Shown here one piece after another: positions 11,701 through 22,998 of a stretch of DNA of 64,000 bases; position 1 is the stretch's first letter, and the number at the start of each line of letters is the position of its first letter. Under the pieces are notes generated by a model. That model had not been told where the DNA came from. It ran no database searches and saw only the letters and a program-made list of their open reading frames with translations. Position numbers and translations under genes: made by a program. Source of the stretch: Closterium sp. Naga37s-1 (lineage: Eukaryota > Streptophyta > Zygnematophyceae > Desmidiales > Closteriaceae); contig CANJKZ010000172.1 of NCBI GenBank assembly GCA_947471745.1, positions 2,784,501 through 2,848,500 on the forward strand. Direction: 5' to 3'.

Positions 11701-14256
11701 AAAATGGGACTGGGGGAAGAAAACCATGGGTGAAGAAGGGGGGGGAGGGGAAGGGGGGGGTGGGTTGAAGACAGCAGTGCAGAGGCAAGCATGCATGGGA
11801 GAGGTGAGAAAGGCGCGGAGACTGTGGTGGGGTTGCCGAGAAGGGATGGTGGTGAAACCAAGGAGGAAGACGAGGACGGAAGGGACTGATGGCAGGCGAG
11901 AGGGAGGGAGGGAGGGAGGGAGGGAGGGAGGGAGGGAGGGAGGGAGGGAGGGAGGGAGGGAGGGAGGGAGGGAGGGAGGGAGGGAGGGAGGGAGGGAGGG
12001 AGGGAGGGAGGGAGGGAGGGAGGCAGGGAGGGAGGGAGGAAGGGAGGGAGGGAGGGAGGAAGAGAGGCCTGAAGGGTGTGAATGGCGTAAATTCCGTGAA
12101 GGGGCGGTGTACCTCGATCTTGTCAAAGTAGATCATGACGCCACCCTTGGTGCCGCATGGGATGTTGGTCACCTGCCAGTGGCACGAAATGATTCACCAT
12201 CCATCCGTGTGGCAGGGCAATGGCACGATTCATGAGAGAACAGGGCACTGGGCAGCAGCAGCACGGACTATGATATGACATCATAGCACATGCGCGGAGC
12301 ATCCGCTATAAGTTGTTCACATCACAGCAATGCACCAGCCGGCCAAGAGGAATCATAAGTTAGCTGCTTGACTGTTGATTCTCAAAAGCATCCTCCAGCA
12401 AGGAGAGTCACCTGGTCTGTCTGCAGTGTGACTTGGATGGGCTCGTATGTGGTGTTGAAGGGCAGCAGCAGGTGGTAGCCTGGTGGGCATGCAAGCGCAC
12501 ACACATGCAAGCACGCAGACATGCAAGCACGCAGACATGCAAGCACGCAGACATGAAAGCACGCAGACATGCAAGCGCACACACATGCAAGCACGCAGAC
12601 ATGCAAGCACGCAGACATGCAAGCACGCAGACATGCAAGCACGCAGACATGAAAGCACGCAGACATGCAAGCGCACACACATGCAAGCACGCAGACATGC
12701 AAGCACGCAGACATGCAAGCACGCAGACATGAAAGCACGCAGACATGAAAGCACGCAGACATGCAAGCGCACACACATGCAAGCACGCAGACATGCAAGC
12801 ACGCAGACATGCAAGCACGCAGACATGCAAGCACGCAGACATGAAAGCACGCAGACATGCAAGCGCACACACATGCAAGCACGCAGACATGCAAGCACGC
12901 AGACATGCAAGCACGCAGACATGAAAGCACGCAGACATGCAAGCGCACACACATGCAAGCACGCAGACATGCAAGCACGCAGACATGCAAGCACGCAGAC
13001 ATGCAAGCACGCAGACATGAAAGCACGCAGACATGCAAGCGCACACACATGCAAGCACGCAGACATGCAAGCACGCAGACATGCAAGCACGCAGACATGC
13101 AAGCACGCAGACATGAAAGCACGCAGACATGCAAGCGCACACACATGCAAGCACGCAGACATGCAAGCACGCAGACATGCAAGCACGCAGACATGAAAGC
13201 ACGCAGACATGCAAGCGCACACACATGCAAGCGCACACACATGCAAGCGCGCACACATGCAAGCACGCACACATGCAAGCGCACACACATGCAAGCACGC
13301 ACACATGCAAGCGCACACACATGCAAGCGCACACACATGCAAGCACGCACACATGCAAGCACGCACACATGCAAGCGCACACACATGCAAGCACGCAGAC
13401 ATGCAAGCACGCAGACATGCAAGCACGCAGACATGAAAGCACGCAGACATGCAAGCGCACACACATGCAAGCACGCAGACATGCAAGCACGCAGACATGC
13501 AAGCACGCAGACATGAAAGCATGCAGACATGCAAGCGCACACACATGCAAGCGCACACACATGCAAGCGCGCACACATGCAAGCACGCACACATGCAAGC
13601 GCACACACATGCAAGCACGCACACATGCAAGCGCACACACATGCAAGCGCACACACATGCAAGCACGCACACATGCAAGCACGCACACATGCAAGCGCAC
13701 ACACATGCAAGCACGCACACATGCAAGCGCACACACATGCAAGCGCGCACACATGCAAGCGCACACACATGCAAGCGCGCACACATGCAAGCACGCACAC
13801 ATGCAAGCGCACACACATGCAAGCGCGCACACATGCAAGCACGCACACATGCAAGCGCACACACATGCAAGCACGCACACATGCAAGCACGCACACATGC
13901 AAGCACGCACACATGCAAGCGCGCACGCATGCAAGCACGCAGACATGCAAGCACGCAGACATGCAAGCACGCACACATGCAAGCGCACACACATGCAAGC
14001 ACGCACACATGCAAGCACGCAGACATGCAAGCGCACACACATGCAAGCGCGCACACATGCAAGCACGCAGACATGCAAGCATGCACACATGCAAGCGCAC
14101 ACACATGCAAGCGCACACACATGCAAGCGCGCACACATGCAAGCACGCAGACATGCAAGCACGCAGACATGCAAGCGCACACACATGCAAGCGCACACAC
14201 ATGCAAGAGCGCACACATGCAAGCGCGCACAAACCCTCATACAGATGTAAGCACCG

Positions 14257-14288
<32 letters not shown>

Positions 14289-15927
14289 GCCCATGTGCGC
14301 GCGCACACACAGACACACACACATGTAAACAAGAAACACAAACGAGCTGTTTCTTGCGCAAGTAGATGGCAGAACGGCAGAGGACATAGTGAAGCAGAAC
14401 CACAAAGCCATGTAAACATGGTGAACCAGAGAGCAATGCTGTTCATGTGCACACGAGCAACTCCTCCTGCTCGCCATCTCCTTGCATCCAAGGAGAGCCA
14501 TGCGCCCCTACAAGTGCACAGCACACACATGTGCCATGCACCATGCCCTCCACACTCACTCCCCGCGGTCCACTCAACCCTTGCTAGATGAACCCCCTCC
14601 CGTGTCAAAATGAATTCAACCGATGGACGACTCGCCTGCATTCACCTACCCCCCTCTCCCATTCCACTCCCACCCCTCCTCCTGCCCGTCTCCCTGCCAC
14701 TCCCCCTGCCCCTCCCCATGCCCCTCCCCATGCCCCTCCCTCTGCCCCTCTCCCTGCCACTCCCCCCCCCTCCCCCTGCCCCTCCCCCTGCAACTCCCCC
14801 CCCCCTCCCCCTCCCCCCCACGCCCACCTGGCTCGGTGACGTGTTTGAGCAGCGCACCCCCGCGCCAGTACACGCCCACGTGGCCCTCGGGGATCTGATG
14901 CACCACGCCCATGTGCGCGCCCGCTGCTGGCAGTACCACCTGCGCGCGCAGTTGCCACCGCCCGCGGGAGCGGCCGCGGGTGAGGAATGGGAGAGGCAGG
15001 GGGGAGGCAGGGGAGAGGAAGGAGAGAGGCAGGGGGGAGGCAGGGGGGAGGCAGGGGGGAGGCAAGGGAGAGGCAGGGTGGAGGCAGGGGGGAGACAAGG
15101 GAGAGGAAGGTGGGAGGCAGGGGGGAGGCAGGGGGGAGGCAGGGGGGAGGCAGGGGGGAGGCAGGGGGGAGGCAGGGGGGAGGCCGCAGGGGGGAGGCAG
15201 GGGAGAGGCAGGGGAGGAGCAGGGGGGAGGCAGGGGGGAGGCAGGGGAGAGGCAGGGGAGAAGCAGGGGAGGAGCAGGCGCGCGCGGAAAGCGGGCAGGA
15301 GACACCATGGCCGGGGATTGGAGCAAGGGAATCGTTTGAGAAATTAACAAACAAACAAGCAAGCAAGCGAAAAGGTGTTAGCGGCGGCAACTTGAGGTGG
15401 GCGGAGGGACGGGCGTGTAGGGCGGCGTGCGACCACATGCACTGCCTTGACAACTCTCATCGTCACCATCACCACCATATGTACTGCGTTGTAAGCGATT
15501 CTGTACAACTCTCAAAAGTAGAGCCCCTTTGAGCTCGTCGGCAAGGCCTAGGCCCCACGGTCGATCGGAATTTACTCTAAAAAAAATGTGGTTGCGTGTG
15601 TGTCTGTGCGCGCGTGTGTCGTACCGCGACCCAGTCGATTGGAAGGGCGCTAGAAATATACCCAGCATGACGCGAGACTCAACGACCCACGCCGTGCGAC
15701 TGGGATGCGATCTACGTGCGAAACCGACGAGCGAAGAGTGCGACGATCGTGCGAGCGTGGCGACAACCCACCGCGATGACGGCGACGAGGGCCATCAAGG
15801 CGACCACAACAGCGGGCTCCGACGCGCCCGCCACTGGCGGCGCGTACTGCGCGCCGTGCTGCCCAGCGGGCCGCGCCGGGGGATGCGGTGCAGCTCTATC
15901 GCCGTCCATAATTGCGCCTCTAGACAA
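8794..15927 (-). CDS. ERLIN: Erlin-like SPFH/prohibitin-domain ER membrane protein, multi-exon
   Basis: Minus-strand exons: 15772-15927, 14828-14939, 12412-12479, 12113-12172, 11363-11521, 10494-10640, 9838-9910, 9412-9533, 8794-8902. All have GT-AG borders on the coding strand. Phases close at every junction except through exon 7. Exon 1 gives a Pro-rich start and one membrane span ([13 protein letters not shown] continuing into exon 2). Exon 2 has the family signature [18 protein letters not shown]. Later blocks are [54 protein letters not shown], the coiled coil, and AEANSALL...[10 protein letters not shown]. In animals erlins form ER-membrane rings that guide ER-associated degradation and lipid control; the plant role is less clear. 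About 335 residues are visible against about 356 in a plant homolog. Exon 7 is 73 nt where about 93 are expected, which shifts the frame. The start could also be the inner ATG at 15909. The final exon is missing. Confidence 0.88.
8925..9165. repeat. CACACG/CACGCA-rich microsatellite in erlin intron
   Basis: Alternating purine-pyrimidine tract built on ACGCAC, ACACGC and CAGACACG units between the last two visible erlin exons. It opens long spurious reading frames of Cys-Val or Thr-His on both strands. Confidence 0.9.
9541..9837. other. Erlin intron, gene-free
   Basis: G-rich on the plus strand, thus C/T-rich in the direction of transcription, between exons 9412-9533 and 9838-9910. No coding or RNA feature seen. 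Confidence 0.6.
10262..10490. repeat. (CA)n-type microsatellite in erlin intron
   Basis: CACACA with interspersed CGCACA, CATACA and CCACAC units, ending just outside the donor of exon 10494-10640. Confidence 0.92.
11100..11222. repeat. CACACCACATCACCCC minisatellite in erlin intron
   Basis: About seven to eight imperfect units of 16-17 bp (ACACCACATCACCCCC and variants) between erlin exons 10494-10640 and 11363-11521. Confidence 0.8.
11281..11318 (-). repeat. Echo of the 3' end of an erlin exon
   Basis: A short imperfect copy of the donor end of exon 11363-11521 (CCTGGTCGAAGAGGTC then CTGCTGCAGCG on the plus strand), 81 bp downstream in the gene's direction. A stretch of about nine bases inside the copied part is missing. 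Confidence 0.75.
11900..12060. repeat. (GGGA)n tetranucleotide tract in erlin intron
   Basis: About 40 nearly perfect GGGA units, with a few interruptions near the right end, starting about 50 bp inside the intron after the donor of exon 12113-12172. In the transcribed strand this is (TCCC)n. Confidence 0.95.
12489..14231. repeat. 16-bp minisatellite with higher-order structure in erlin intron 2
   Basis: About 109 tandem 16-mers. The main types are ATGCAAGCACGCAGAC (A), ATGCAAGCGCACACAC (B), ATGAAAGCACGCAGAC (C), ATGCAAGCACGCACAC (D) and ATGCAAGCGCGCACAC (E). The left half repeats the order B-A-A-A-C or B-A-A-A-A-C (80 or 96 bp). The middle carries the block B-B-E-D-B-D-B-B-D-D-B twice, at 13209 and 13529, exactly 320 bp or 20 units apart. 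It starts eight bases before the acceptor of exon 12412-12479. Confidence 0.95.
14245..14827. other. Rest of erlin intron 2, gene-free
   Basis: A short (CA)n run at 14258-14284, ordinary sequence with no coding support, then a C-rich minisatellite of CCCCTCCCCATG/CCCTGC units at 14650-14820 that abuts the donor of exon 14828-14939. Confidence 0.6.
14998..15275. repeat. GGGGGAGGCA decamer minisatellite in erlin intron 1
   Basis: Roughly 27 imperfect copies of a 10-bp unit, G-rich on the plus strand and so C/T-rich in the transcribed orientation. The runs of four to six G at fixed spacing meet the simple pattern for G-quadruplex formation on the plus strand. Confidence 0.9.
15276..15771. other. 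Erlin intron 1, remainder
   Basis: A short CAAACAAACAAGCAAGCAAG tract near 15350, then unique sequence. No coding segment on either strand is supported. Confidence 0.5.
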
Positions 15928-16248
15928 CCGCGCTCCCTATCCCCGGCAGCAGATGTTGAACGCTGGGTTGTGCCGTTCAGCCACCCACCACGCTCGACTT
16001 GAGCAATCGTAAGGGTCTCTTGCTTGAAGCTGAGGCAAGGTCGCGAAGCAGATTCATTCCTTGTCGCTGGAAAATGGGATGCGAGGCCAAAAAACCGGGA
16101 AATTTGCGAATTGTCACAAACAAGGTTCTCGATACCACATTTAGAAGGAAAATATGCCAACAAGGGTCTTGATAATATGTTTGGTAAAAAAAAAACGGGT
16201 ACGGTCACTGCAAAGTGTGTTTTCACGTATTTGATCAAACGTTTCACG

Positions 16249-16554
16249 GAATCAGTCACAATCAACTGGGAAAAAATAGCGCGAATGGTCACAGATGAAA
16301 CTCCCGCCCAAAATAGATAATACCCAAAACGAACATGGATGCGTTTTCGGATGAATCAACCCTAAACACATCATGCCAGGTGTTTAGGGTTGATCCGTTC
16401 CCAAACCGCATCCGATTCCGATTAGGTTTTAGCTTTTTTAGAAGTTAGCTGACTGGTTGGTCGCGAGCGGGAATTTTGTGGAGTTTCAAGAGTTTTTGGC
16501 GGGAGTTACATGTGTGACCATTTGCGTGATTTTTCTCCTGTTGTTAGTGACTGA
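16249..16554. repeat. Long foldback (inverted) repeat upstream of the erlin gene
   Basis: Two arms pair around a 10-base loop (16370-16379). The inner 15-mer ATCAACCCTAAACAC (16355-16369) is perfectly inverted at 16380-16394. Farther out, GGTCACAGATGAAACTCCCG of the left arm pairs with the complement of a near match around 16499-16521, and AATCAGTCACAATCAAC pairs with the region near 16540-16554. The right arm is about 55 bp longer inside. It has the look of a foldback or MITE-type element. I could not define outer ends or a target duplication. It lies about 320-630 bp upstream of the erlin start. Confidence 0.75.
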
Positions 16555-17007
16555 ATATGTGACCCCACTTACCAAACCCGTCAGCAAACCCGATACAGTA
16601 CGCGTTACATTTTTACCATTCACGTTATTGGGTCTCATGTTGGTTATTTGTGTCATATTTTCTCTTGAGAAAACAGAGCACGCTTACGGTCACTAAAGCG
16701 AGTGTTTTCAACCCTGAACACTCACGAGATGAAAAGCTGCCTCCTATACCTCTGATGGACATCTCAGTAAAATTTGTTTCTAGTTCAGCAGAGTCATTCT
16801 AAATTAAACTCAATGCGTGCACCAGCTTGCTCGTTAGGCACTACTGGACTATTACATTTTGAATTCCTCGCTAAGAGAGAGAAAACAAACAAGCAAGTCG
16901 ATAAACCCTGAGCGTGCCTTTGCTACGTACTGCATGAGCTGCCTATCGTTGATTCGAACGGTGTCAGTGCAGGTTTGTATCTGACCGTTTCCCACTATAG
17001 GCTCTCG
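16555..17007. other. AT-richer gene-free stretch
   Basis: No supported gene. Some sequence (ACTTACCAAACCCG) may be an outer, weaker part of the foldback. A short open frame with hydrophobic residues at 16457-16696 lies within the foldback and is not supported. Confidence 0.4.
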
Positions 17008-17925
17008 ACATGGTATCATGTTAGGTCCGATCGCTTCCACTCCTCCTAATCGATTCTAGCGTAGTTCATACACCTTTCCTAGCATAGCCCAGCCCTTAGC
17101 CCACTCAAACTCGTCCCTAGTCGCCAAGGTCGCGCCCAGCCGCCCAGAGAGCCCCACTGCCCCATCGCCCAACACCGCTGTCTAGTCGCCTAACGTGCCC
17201 CGTTGCTCAATGTGCCCCGTCGCCCAGCGTTCCACGTCGCCCAGCGCGCCCCGTTGCTCACGCATCAGCAACGCGACCCTATTAGCCGTTACGCACCACC
17301 ACACGTTAGTGCGAGCAGCAAGAGAAGCAAATTGCTGTCCATTAGCGCGAGGTGCAGTAGTAGAGTGCTGCATCTAGCAGCAGCTAGCGCCAGCAGCAGC
17401 TGCTAGCACCAGCGGCAGCGTCACTTCGTGCCAGCAACTGTAGCCAGCGCCAGTAGCAATGGTTAGCACCAACAACAACAGCTAGCCCCACCAGCTGCCG
17501 CCCTGCACTGCCACCCGTATTGCCACCCGAAGAGCAGCTTGTACTGCCGCCTGTCCGGCAGCCCGCACTACTACCTGCCGTACATGCCGTCCTAGCCGCT
17601 CGAGCTGCCCGTATTTACTGAGACGCCCTAGCCATCTTAGCTGCCTAAGCAAGCCACTACTGCCAGTGCTTAGCCGCTCCTGCCCGTTTTAACCACCGTT
17701 CCTTGCGCCTTTCTTACCCTCATTTCTCGATTCTCATCTCTGTTGCACTTTCGCCTGTAGCTGCGGTGTTACTCCCTATGGCTTCCTCCACACCTTACGT
17801 GTTTGTTTACTCTTCAATGAGGAGGGTTGGGTGGTCGATTTTGACATGTGGATGAGTGACGTCCAGCTTTACGTGCAGAGCTCATTCCAGGATGACGCGT
17901 ACTTGTCAGAGCTCTCGGTATCAGG
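17008..17925 (+). mobile_element. Copia-type retroelement fragment (leader and start of gag)
   Basis: An ACATGGTATCATG motif at about 17009-17021 resembles an LTR-end plus primer site. A low-complexity leader of AGCAGCTAGCACC-type units follows (17340-17480), then a gag-like start near 17815-17925 (GWVVDFDMWMSDVQLYVQSS). It is a decayed and truncated fossil. Family placement rests only on the gag-like block and is tentative. Confidence 0.35.
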
Positions 17926-18200
17926 GTAAACATCATGAATCTCAGGTACATTCCGTATGTTTTGTCGGTAAATCCTGATTCATCAGAGTTGGTCTAGAAA
18001 TCATCAGGACCATTTTCGGATGATTTGACCGAGCCTTCGGAAACTTCAGTTGTTCCGAAAACAATCCTGAGATTTCAACAGAGTACTAGTTTTTGTATAG
18101 GGTATTGACTTGTAAAGATGCCCATAAGTGACCTCATACATGATGTGAGTAATAGAATATTTATTCCTTGCCCATCAGACCTGGACGTTTCAAAACTTCT

Positions 18201-18480
18201 TGTCAGAATCCCAACTAGTAGACCATTGGGATAAAAGGGCTTGTTTGTGTAGCGAGTTTGTGCGCCCATAACCCCCCAGGCGAACGCGCCTGTAACCTCT
18301 CCTAGGATCAATTGGGCATCCACAGTGTAGATCTACTGACACCTCCCCACACTGGGATTCCTCCAGCACAGCGGCAACGGCCTACATGTGCATACACCAG
18401 GATTCGAACCCGAGACCGCTCTGATACCATGTCAGAATCCCAGCCACTAAACCATTAGGATAAAAGGTCTTGTTTGTGCA
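18201..18480 (-). mobile_element. SMART/TRIM-like miniature LTR element, 280 bp
   Basis: Two 51-bp direct repeats, 18201-18251 and 18430-18480, begin TGTCAGAATCCCA and end TTGTTTGTG(C/T)A. On the minus strand the right copy ends TTCTGACA and is followed at once by TGGTATCAGAGC, a perfect initiator-Met primer site. The 178-bp inside has no reading frame. It also holds GGTTCGAATCC, a tRNA B-box-like string, so a tRNA-derived SINE is an alternative. No matching target duplication is seen. It abuts the truncated copia at 18481. Confidence 0.6.
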
Positions 18481-18519
18481 GCGGGCGGCGGAGCGAAAAA
18501 TAGGCGCCGCGGCTCAGTG

Positions 18520-19400
18520 CCTCCAGCACTAGTACGGCCAGCTCCAGCGCGCCCAGCACCTCCAGCACCAGCAGCACCACCAGCTCCAGCAGCTCCAGTA
18601 CCTCCAGTACGAGCACCTTCGGGACCAGCAGCTCCGGCACCTCCAGCACCTCCAACACCTGCAGCACCACCAGGACCAGCAGCTCCAGTACCTGCAGTAC
18701 CTCCAGCACAAGCACCTCCGGGACTAGCAGCTCCAGCACCTCCAGTACCTCCAGTAGTAGCAGCACCACCAGCTCCGGCCGCTCCAGTGCCTCCAGTACG
18801 AGCACCTACGGGACCAGCAGCTCCAGCACCTCCAGTACCTCCAGTAGCAGTAGCAACACCAGCTCCGGCAGCTCCAGTGCCTCCAGTACGAGCACCTCCG
18901 GAACCAGTAGCTCCAACACCTTCAGCAGCAGCAGCACCACCAGCTCCAGCAGCTCCAGAAACTCCACTACCTCCAGCACCTCTAGCACTCGCAGCACCAC
19001 CAGCTCCGGCACCACCAGCGCCACCAGTACAAGCACCCCCGGGACCAGCAGTGCCAGCACCACCAGCACTAGCAGCTCCAGGGCCTCCAGCTCTAGCAGC
19101 GCCAATCGGAAGGCTACAGCGCCGAGCGTACCACTCGCGCAACTGCTGTAGTGAGAGAGTCTCCCGTAGTGTAGACGCAGGACCCCTAGGCTTAGCACCC
19201 CCAGACTCAGCACCCCCAGGCTCCGCACGCTCAGGCTCAGCACCCCCAGGCTCCGCACGCTCAGACGCAGCACCCCCAGGCTCTGCACGCTCAGGCTCAG
19301 CACCTCCAGGCTCTGCACACTCAGGCTCCGCAACCGCAGGCTCAGCACCCCCAGACGCAGCACCCTCAGCAGCGCCAGAGTCACCAGTGACCTTGACAGG
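18520..19400. repeat. Low-complexity linker repeats inside copia
   Basis: 15-18 bp units of the CCAGCACCTCCAGTAC type (18520-19100) and about 30-bp units of the AGCACCCCCAGGCTC type (19195-19360). In the copia direction they encode Gly/Ala- and Glu/Pro-rich repeats. The plus-strand Pro/Ala-rich frame across them is a by-product. Confidence 0.8.
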
Positions 19401-21779
19401 CTCAACCAAGGGGAGTGGGTCTACCTGAGACACAGCTGAAGGAGCAGGACCTTGAGGGGGGAGGGGGTCTACCGGAGGGGGACCTGGAGCGAGGAAGAGC
19501 GGCGGGGGGGGGAGAGGGGCAGTGCGGTAGGGGAAGAGACGGTAAAAGGGAACGGACTCATCGAACTTGACGTCCTGAGAGGGTAGGACACGGCGCGAGG
19601 TGGGGTGGTAAAACTGCCAGCCATGCGCGTCAGGGGGAAAGCCAAGGAAGACGCAGGGGAACGACGCGCGAGGAGAGCTTGTCCACGGAGGTATCGCGGA
19701 CAAACGCACGACGGCCCCAGACTCGGAACACCGACGCATCGCCAACCTCTCCCGTCCAACGCAGTGTAGGCGAGGTCTCCGGCAAGGAGACACGGGGCCA
19801 GAAGTTGAGCTGATGCGCAGTGTACCGGACCGCAAACGGCCACAGAAAATGGGGAGCAACTGCATGGATCATGGAGGTACGAGCGACCTTCATGACTAAG
19901 CCAATGCGGCGCTCAGCAACCCCATTCTGCCGCGGAGAGGCCGGAAGCATGAACGACTGGAGGATGCCCTCCCCACGACAAAAGTCCCGCAATAGGTCGG
20001 AGGAGAACTCACCACCTCTGAGAGAGTGAGATGCAGGACAGGAAGGTTTGTGTCGAACCGCTCGCGGAGCTGGAGACGGACAGCGCGGATCCTAGGGATA
20101 AAAAAATCATAGGCCTCCCCCTTGCTGCGCAAGGGGAAGACCGTGGTGTAACGCTAGTGGTCGTCAACAACCAGCAAAAAGCATCGCTCGCGGCCCTGTC
20201 CCTGGACGCGGGCTGGGCCTTACACGTCCATGTGGAGAGTCTGCAGGGGAGCAGTCGTTGGGGGAAACGAGGAGTGAGGAGCGGCGCGCTGCCGCCCTCG
20301 ACATAGGGAAGGCAGGGAGGGGCAGGCGAGGGTGGGAGGGGAGGCAGAGACCTGGGAAGACCAGAGACAAGGAGGCGGGAGTGCATGTCACGGAGGCGTG
20401 GCAGGGAGGGGTGACCAAGGCGGTGGTGCCAAAGGAGAGTTTGGTGCGACAGGAGGCGACACGAACAGGGGGCTGCTAGCTGACCTGACGCGGACGCAGG
20501 CGCAGCTATCTGAGGCGGCTCAGTAGTCAGTGTGTACAGGTTCGATCCAAGCCGACGGATGAACGTGGCCATGTGACGGCCCGTCCGTGCACACGTGCAG
20601 ATCGCCACACGCTGTCCTCCGGGGATAAAGGTATCAACCCAAGCATCCTGAAGGACGGCGTTACTCACCAAGTTCGCAGCGAACGAGGGGAGGTGAAGAC
20701 CTGACAGTAAGCCAGACAGGACCGCCGGACAGAGGAGAACAGTGGAGGAACGTGCACGAACCGGTCCCCCAGAGGGGTCAGCCAGAGAGACTGCAACCGG
20801 TGCTGCGAGTGGTGTGATTGTGGTGCTGTCGCGAAAGAAGCAGCGAGAAGCACCTGAGTCAAACGTGAAGGTGTGAAAGGCCTCAGCAGGCGCAGTACCA
20901 AAGAGAGCAAACTCACCAGCACTTAGAGGAGACTCACCAGGACCTAGAACAGACTCACCAGCACCTAAAGCAGCAGCCGCTATACCAGGGTCGGGCGGCA
21001 CATACAGGTACCAGTCACCCTGAGTACTAATAGTCATACATGGCAGTGAGGATAGTGTCATAGTCTAGAGCAAAGATATCCACCTTGTTCTGAAGCAGCT
21101 CTAGCCAGCGGGGGAGCTCAGCCTCGTCGCCAAACACTGCACACCAGGCGTCGCTCAGACAGGCGAAGCAGCGAGCCTGTGTGGGACCAACTGTCCCGCA
21201 AGTTTGACCAGCCCGATCACCTGTGCAAATGACGTACGAGCAGGGGACAATACTCCAAGTGCCCCCACTCTGAGCGTACCACTCACGAAGCTGCTGGGGC
21301 GTAAGGGTCTCGCACGGACGCCGCTGCAGCTGCATCTGGCCACCGCAAGAAACTCCGCACTGAACAGCTCCACCGCGACCGCTACTACGGCCGCCGCCAC
21401 CACACCTACTGGCGTACCATTCACGAAGCTGCTGGGGCGTAAGGGCCTCGCGCGGACGCTGCTGCAGCTGCATCTGGCCACCGCCAAAACTCCCCACTGA
21501 ACAGCTCCACATCTACTGCTACTACAGCCGCCACCACTCCCACTGCTGCCACCACCGCCGTCACCACTCCCACCACTACTACGAAGTGAAGTCATAGCGG
21601 GCAAGCAAGGAGGCGCGCGACCAGTAGGGCATCACGGAGGGAAGGCAGTAGCACGAGTAGCAGCAGCAGTAGTAAGAGCAGCAGAGCGGCTCGGTGAGGC
21701 TAGGCTGCAGCACCTCCAGCACTCCTAGCAGCACCTCCACCAGCTGCAGCAGTAGCACGAGCAGCAGGGCGGATCGGGT

Positions 21780-22150
21780 TGGGCAGGGCGGCTCGGGTTG
21801 GGCGGCGCGGGCAGCAGGGCGCGCGCTATGCAAGGCAGCAGGGCGCGACGCGCGGGCTACAGCAGGGCGCGATGCGCGGGGCAGCAGGGCGTGACGCGCG
21901 GGCTGCAGCAGGGCGCGACGCGCGGGCTGCAGCAGAGCGCGACGCGCGGGCTGCCGTAGGGCGCGATGTGCAGGGCAGCAGGGCGCGATGCGGAGCAGGG
22001 AAGGGCGTACGCGGGGCAGCGCGACGCGGGGTAGGGCAGGGCGTGCGCAGGGCAGCGCGACGCGGGGCAGGGCAGGGCGTGCGCAGGGCAGCGCGACGCA
22101 AGGCAGGGCAGGGCAGGGCGCGCGCTGACGGCGCAGCGCAGGGCAGGGCG
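21780..22150. repeat. GC-rich tandem repeats in copia leader
   Basis: About ten imperfect copies around GGGCTGCAGCAGGGCGCGACGC and, toward the right, GGGGCAGGGCAGGGCGTGCG units. No coding meaning is apparent. Confidence 0.75.
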
Positions 22151-22236
22151 TGAGATAACGCGGTAACCGCAGTCGGTCACTAGGTAATGGTGGGCCCCGA
22201 AAAAACGGTCCTACTGACCTACTGCTCTGAAACCAT

Positions 22237-22359
22237 GTCAGAAACTAATGAGCAGGAATGATTGCATTGACATCAAACTGGATACAAGTACTTGGGTTGT
22301 ACCCCATATAGGCTACCCCACTACAGCCTACACAACATAAGCAGCATTATAGTTTGACA
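22237..22359 (-). repeat. 5' LTR of the truncated copia
   Basis: 123 bp. On the minus strand it reads TGTCAAACTATAATG...TTTCTGACA and is followed directly by the primer site. Confidence 0.7.
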
Positions 22360-22375
22360 CTCTCACCCTCCCCCC

Positions 22376-22998
<623 letters not shown>

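Larger units (their letters stand above)
18481..22359 (-). mobile_element. Truncated Ty1/copia element
   Basis: Minus-strand order from the 5' LTR: LTR 22237-22359, primer site 22225-22236 (TGGTTTCAGAGC), a repeat-rich leader (21780-22150), gag-like sequence about 21030-21600, protease with DSGAS near 20860, GAG-pre-integrase with WHHRLGHPS near 20350, integrase about 19600-20000, then a long Gly/Ala/Pro-rich linker. Reverse transcriptase, RNase H and a 3' LTR are not found, so only the 5' two thirds remain. It is an old fossil with several interruptions. Its truncated end meets the 280-bp mini-LTR element. Confidence 0.8.

Noticed and set aside
12353-14501. Three overlapping long minus-strand reading frames (625-697 codons, Cys/Val/Ala/His repeats) and their plus-strand partners
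   Set aside because: They come from the 16-bp minisatellite. Since 16 is not a multiple of 3, the repeat cycles through all frames and happens to lack stops in all six. Erlin exon code at 12412-12479 only borders it.
16361-16391. Telomere-type CCCTAAA/TTTAGGG
   Set aside because: Only one copy on each arm of the foldback; no tandem telomeric array.
18370-18430. tRNA gene (GGTTCGAATCC B-box-like string near TGGTATCAGAGC)
   Set aside because: No cloverleaf can be drawn, and the TGGTATCAGAGC string is better explained as a primer-binding site next to an LTR-like repeat.
18517-19428. Plus-strand Pro/Ala-rich open frame of 303 codons
   Set aside because: It is antisense to the low-complexity linker of the truncated copia.
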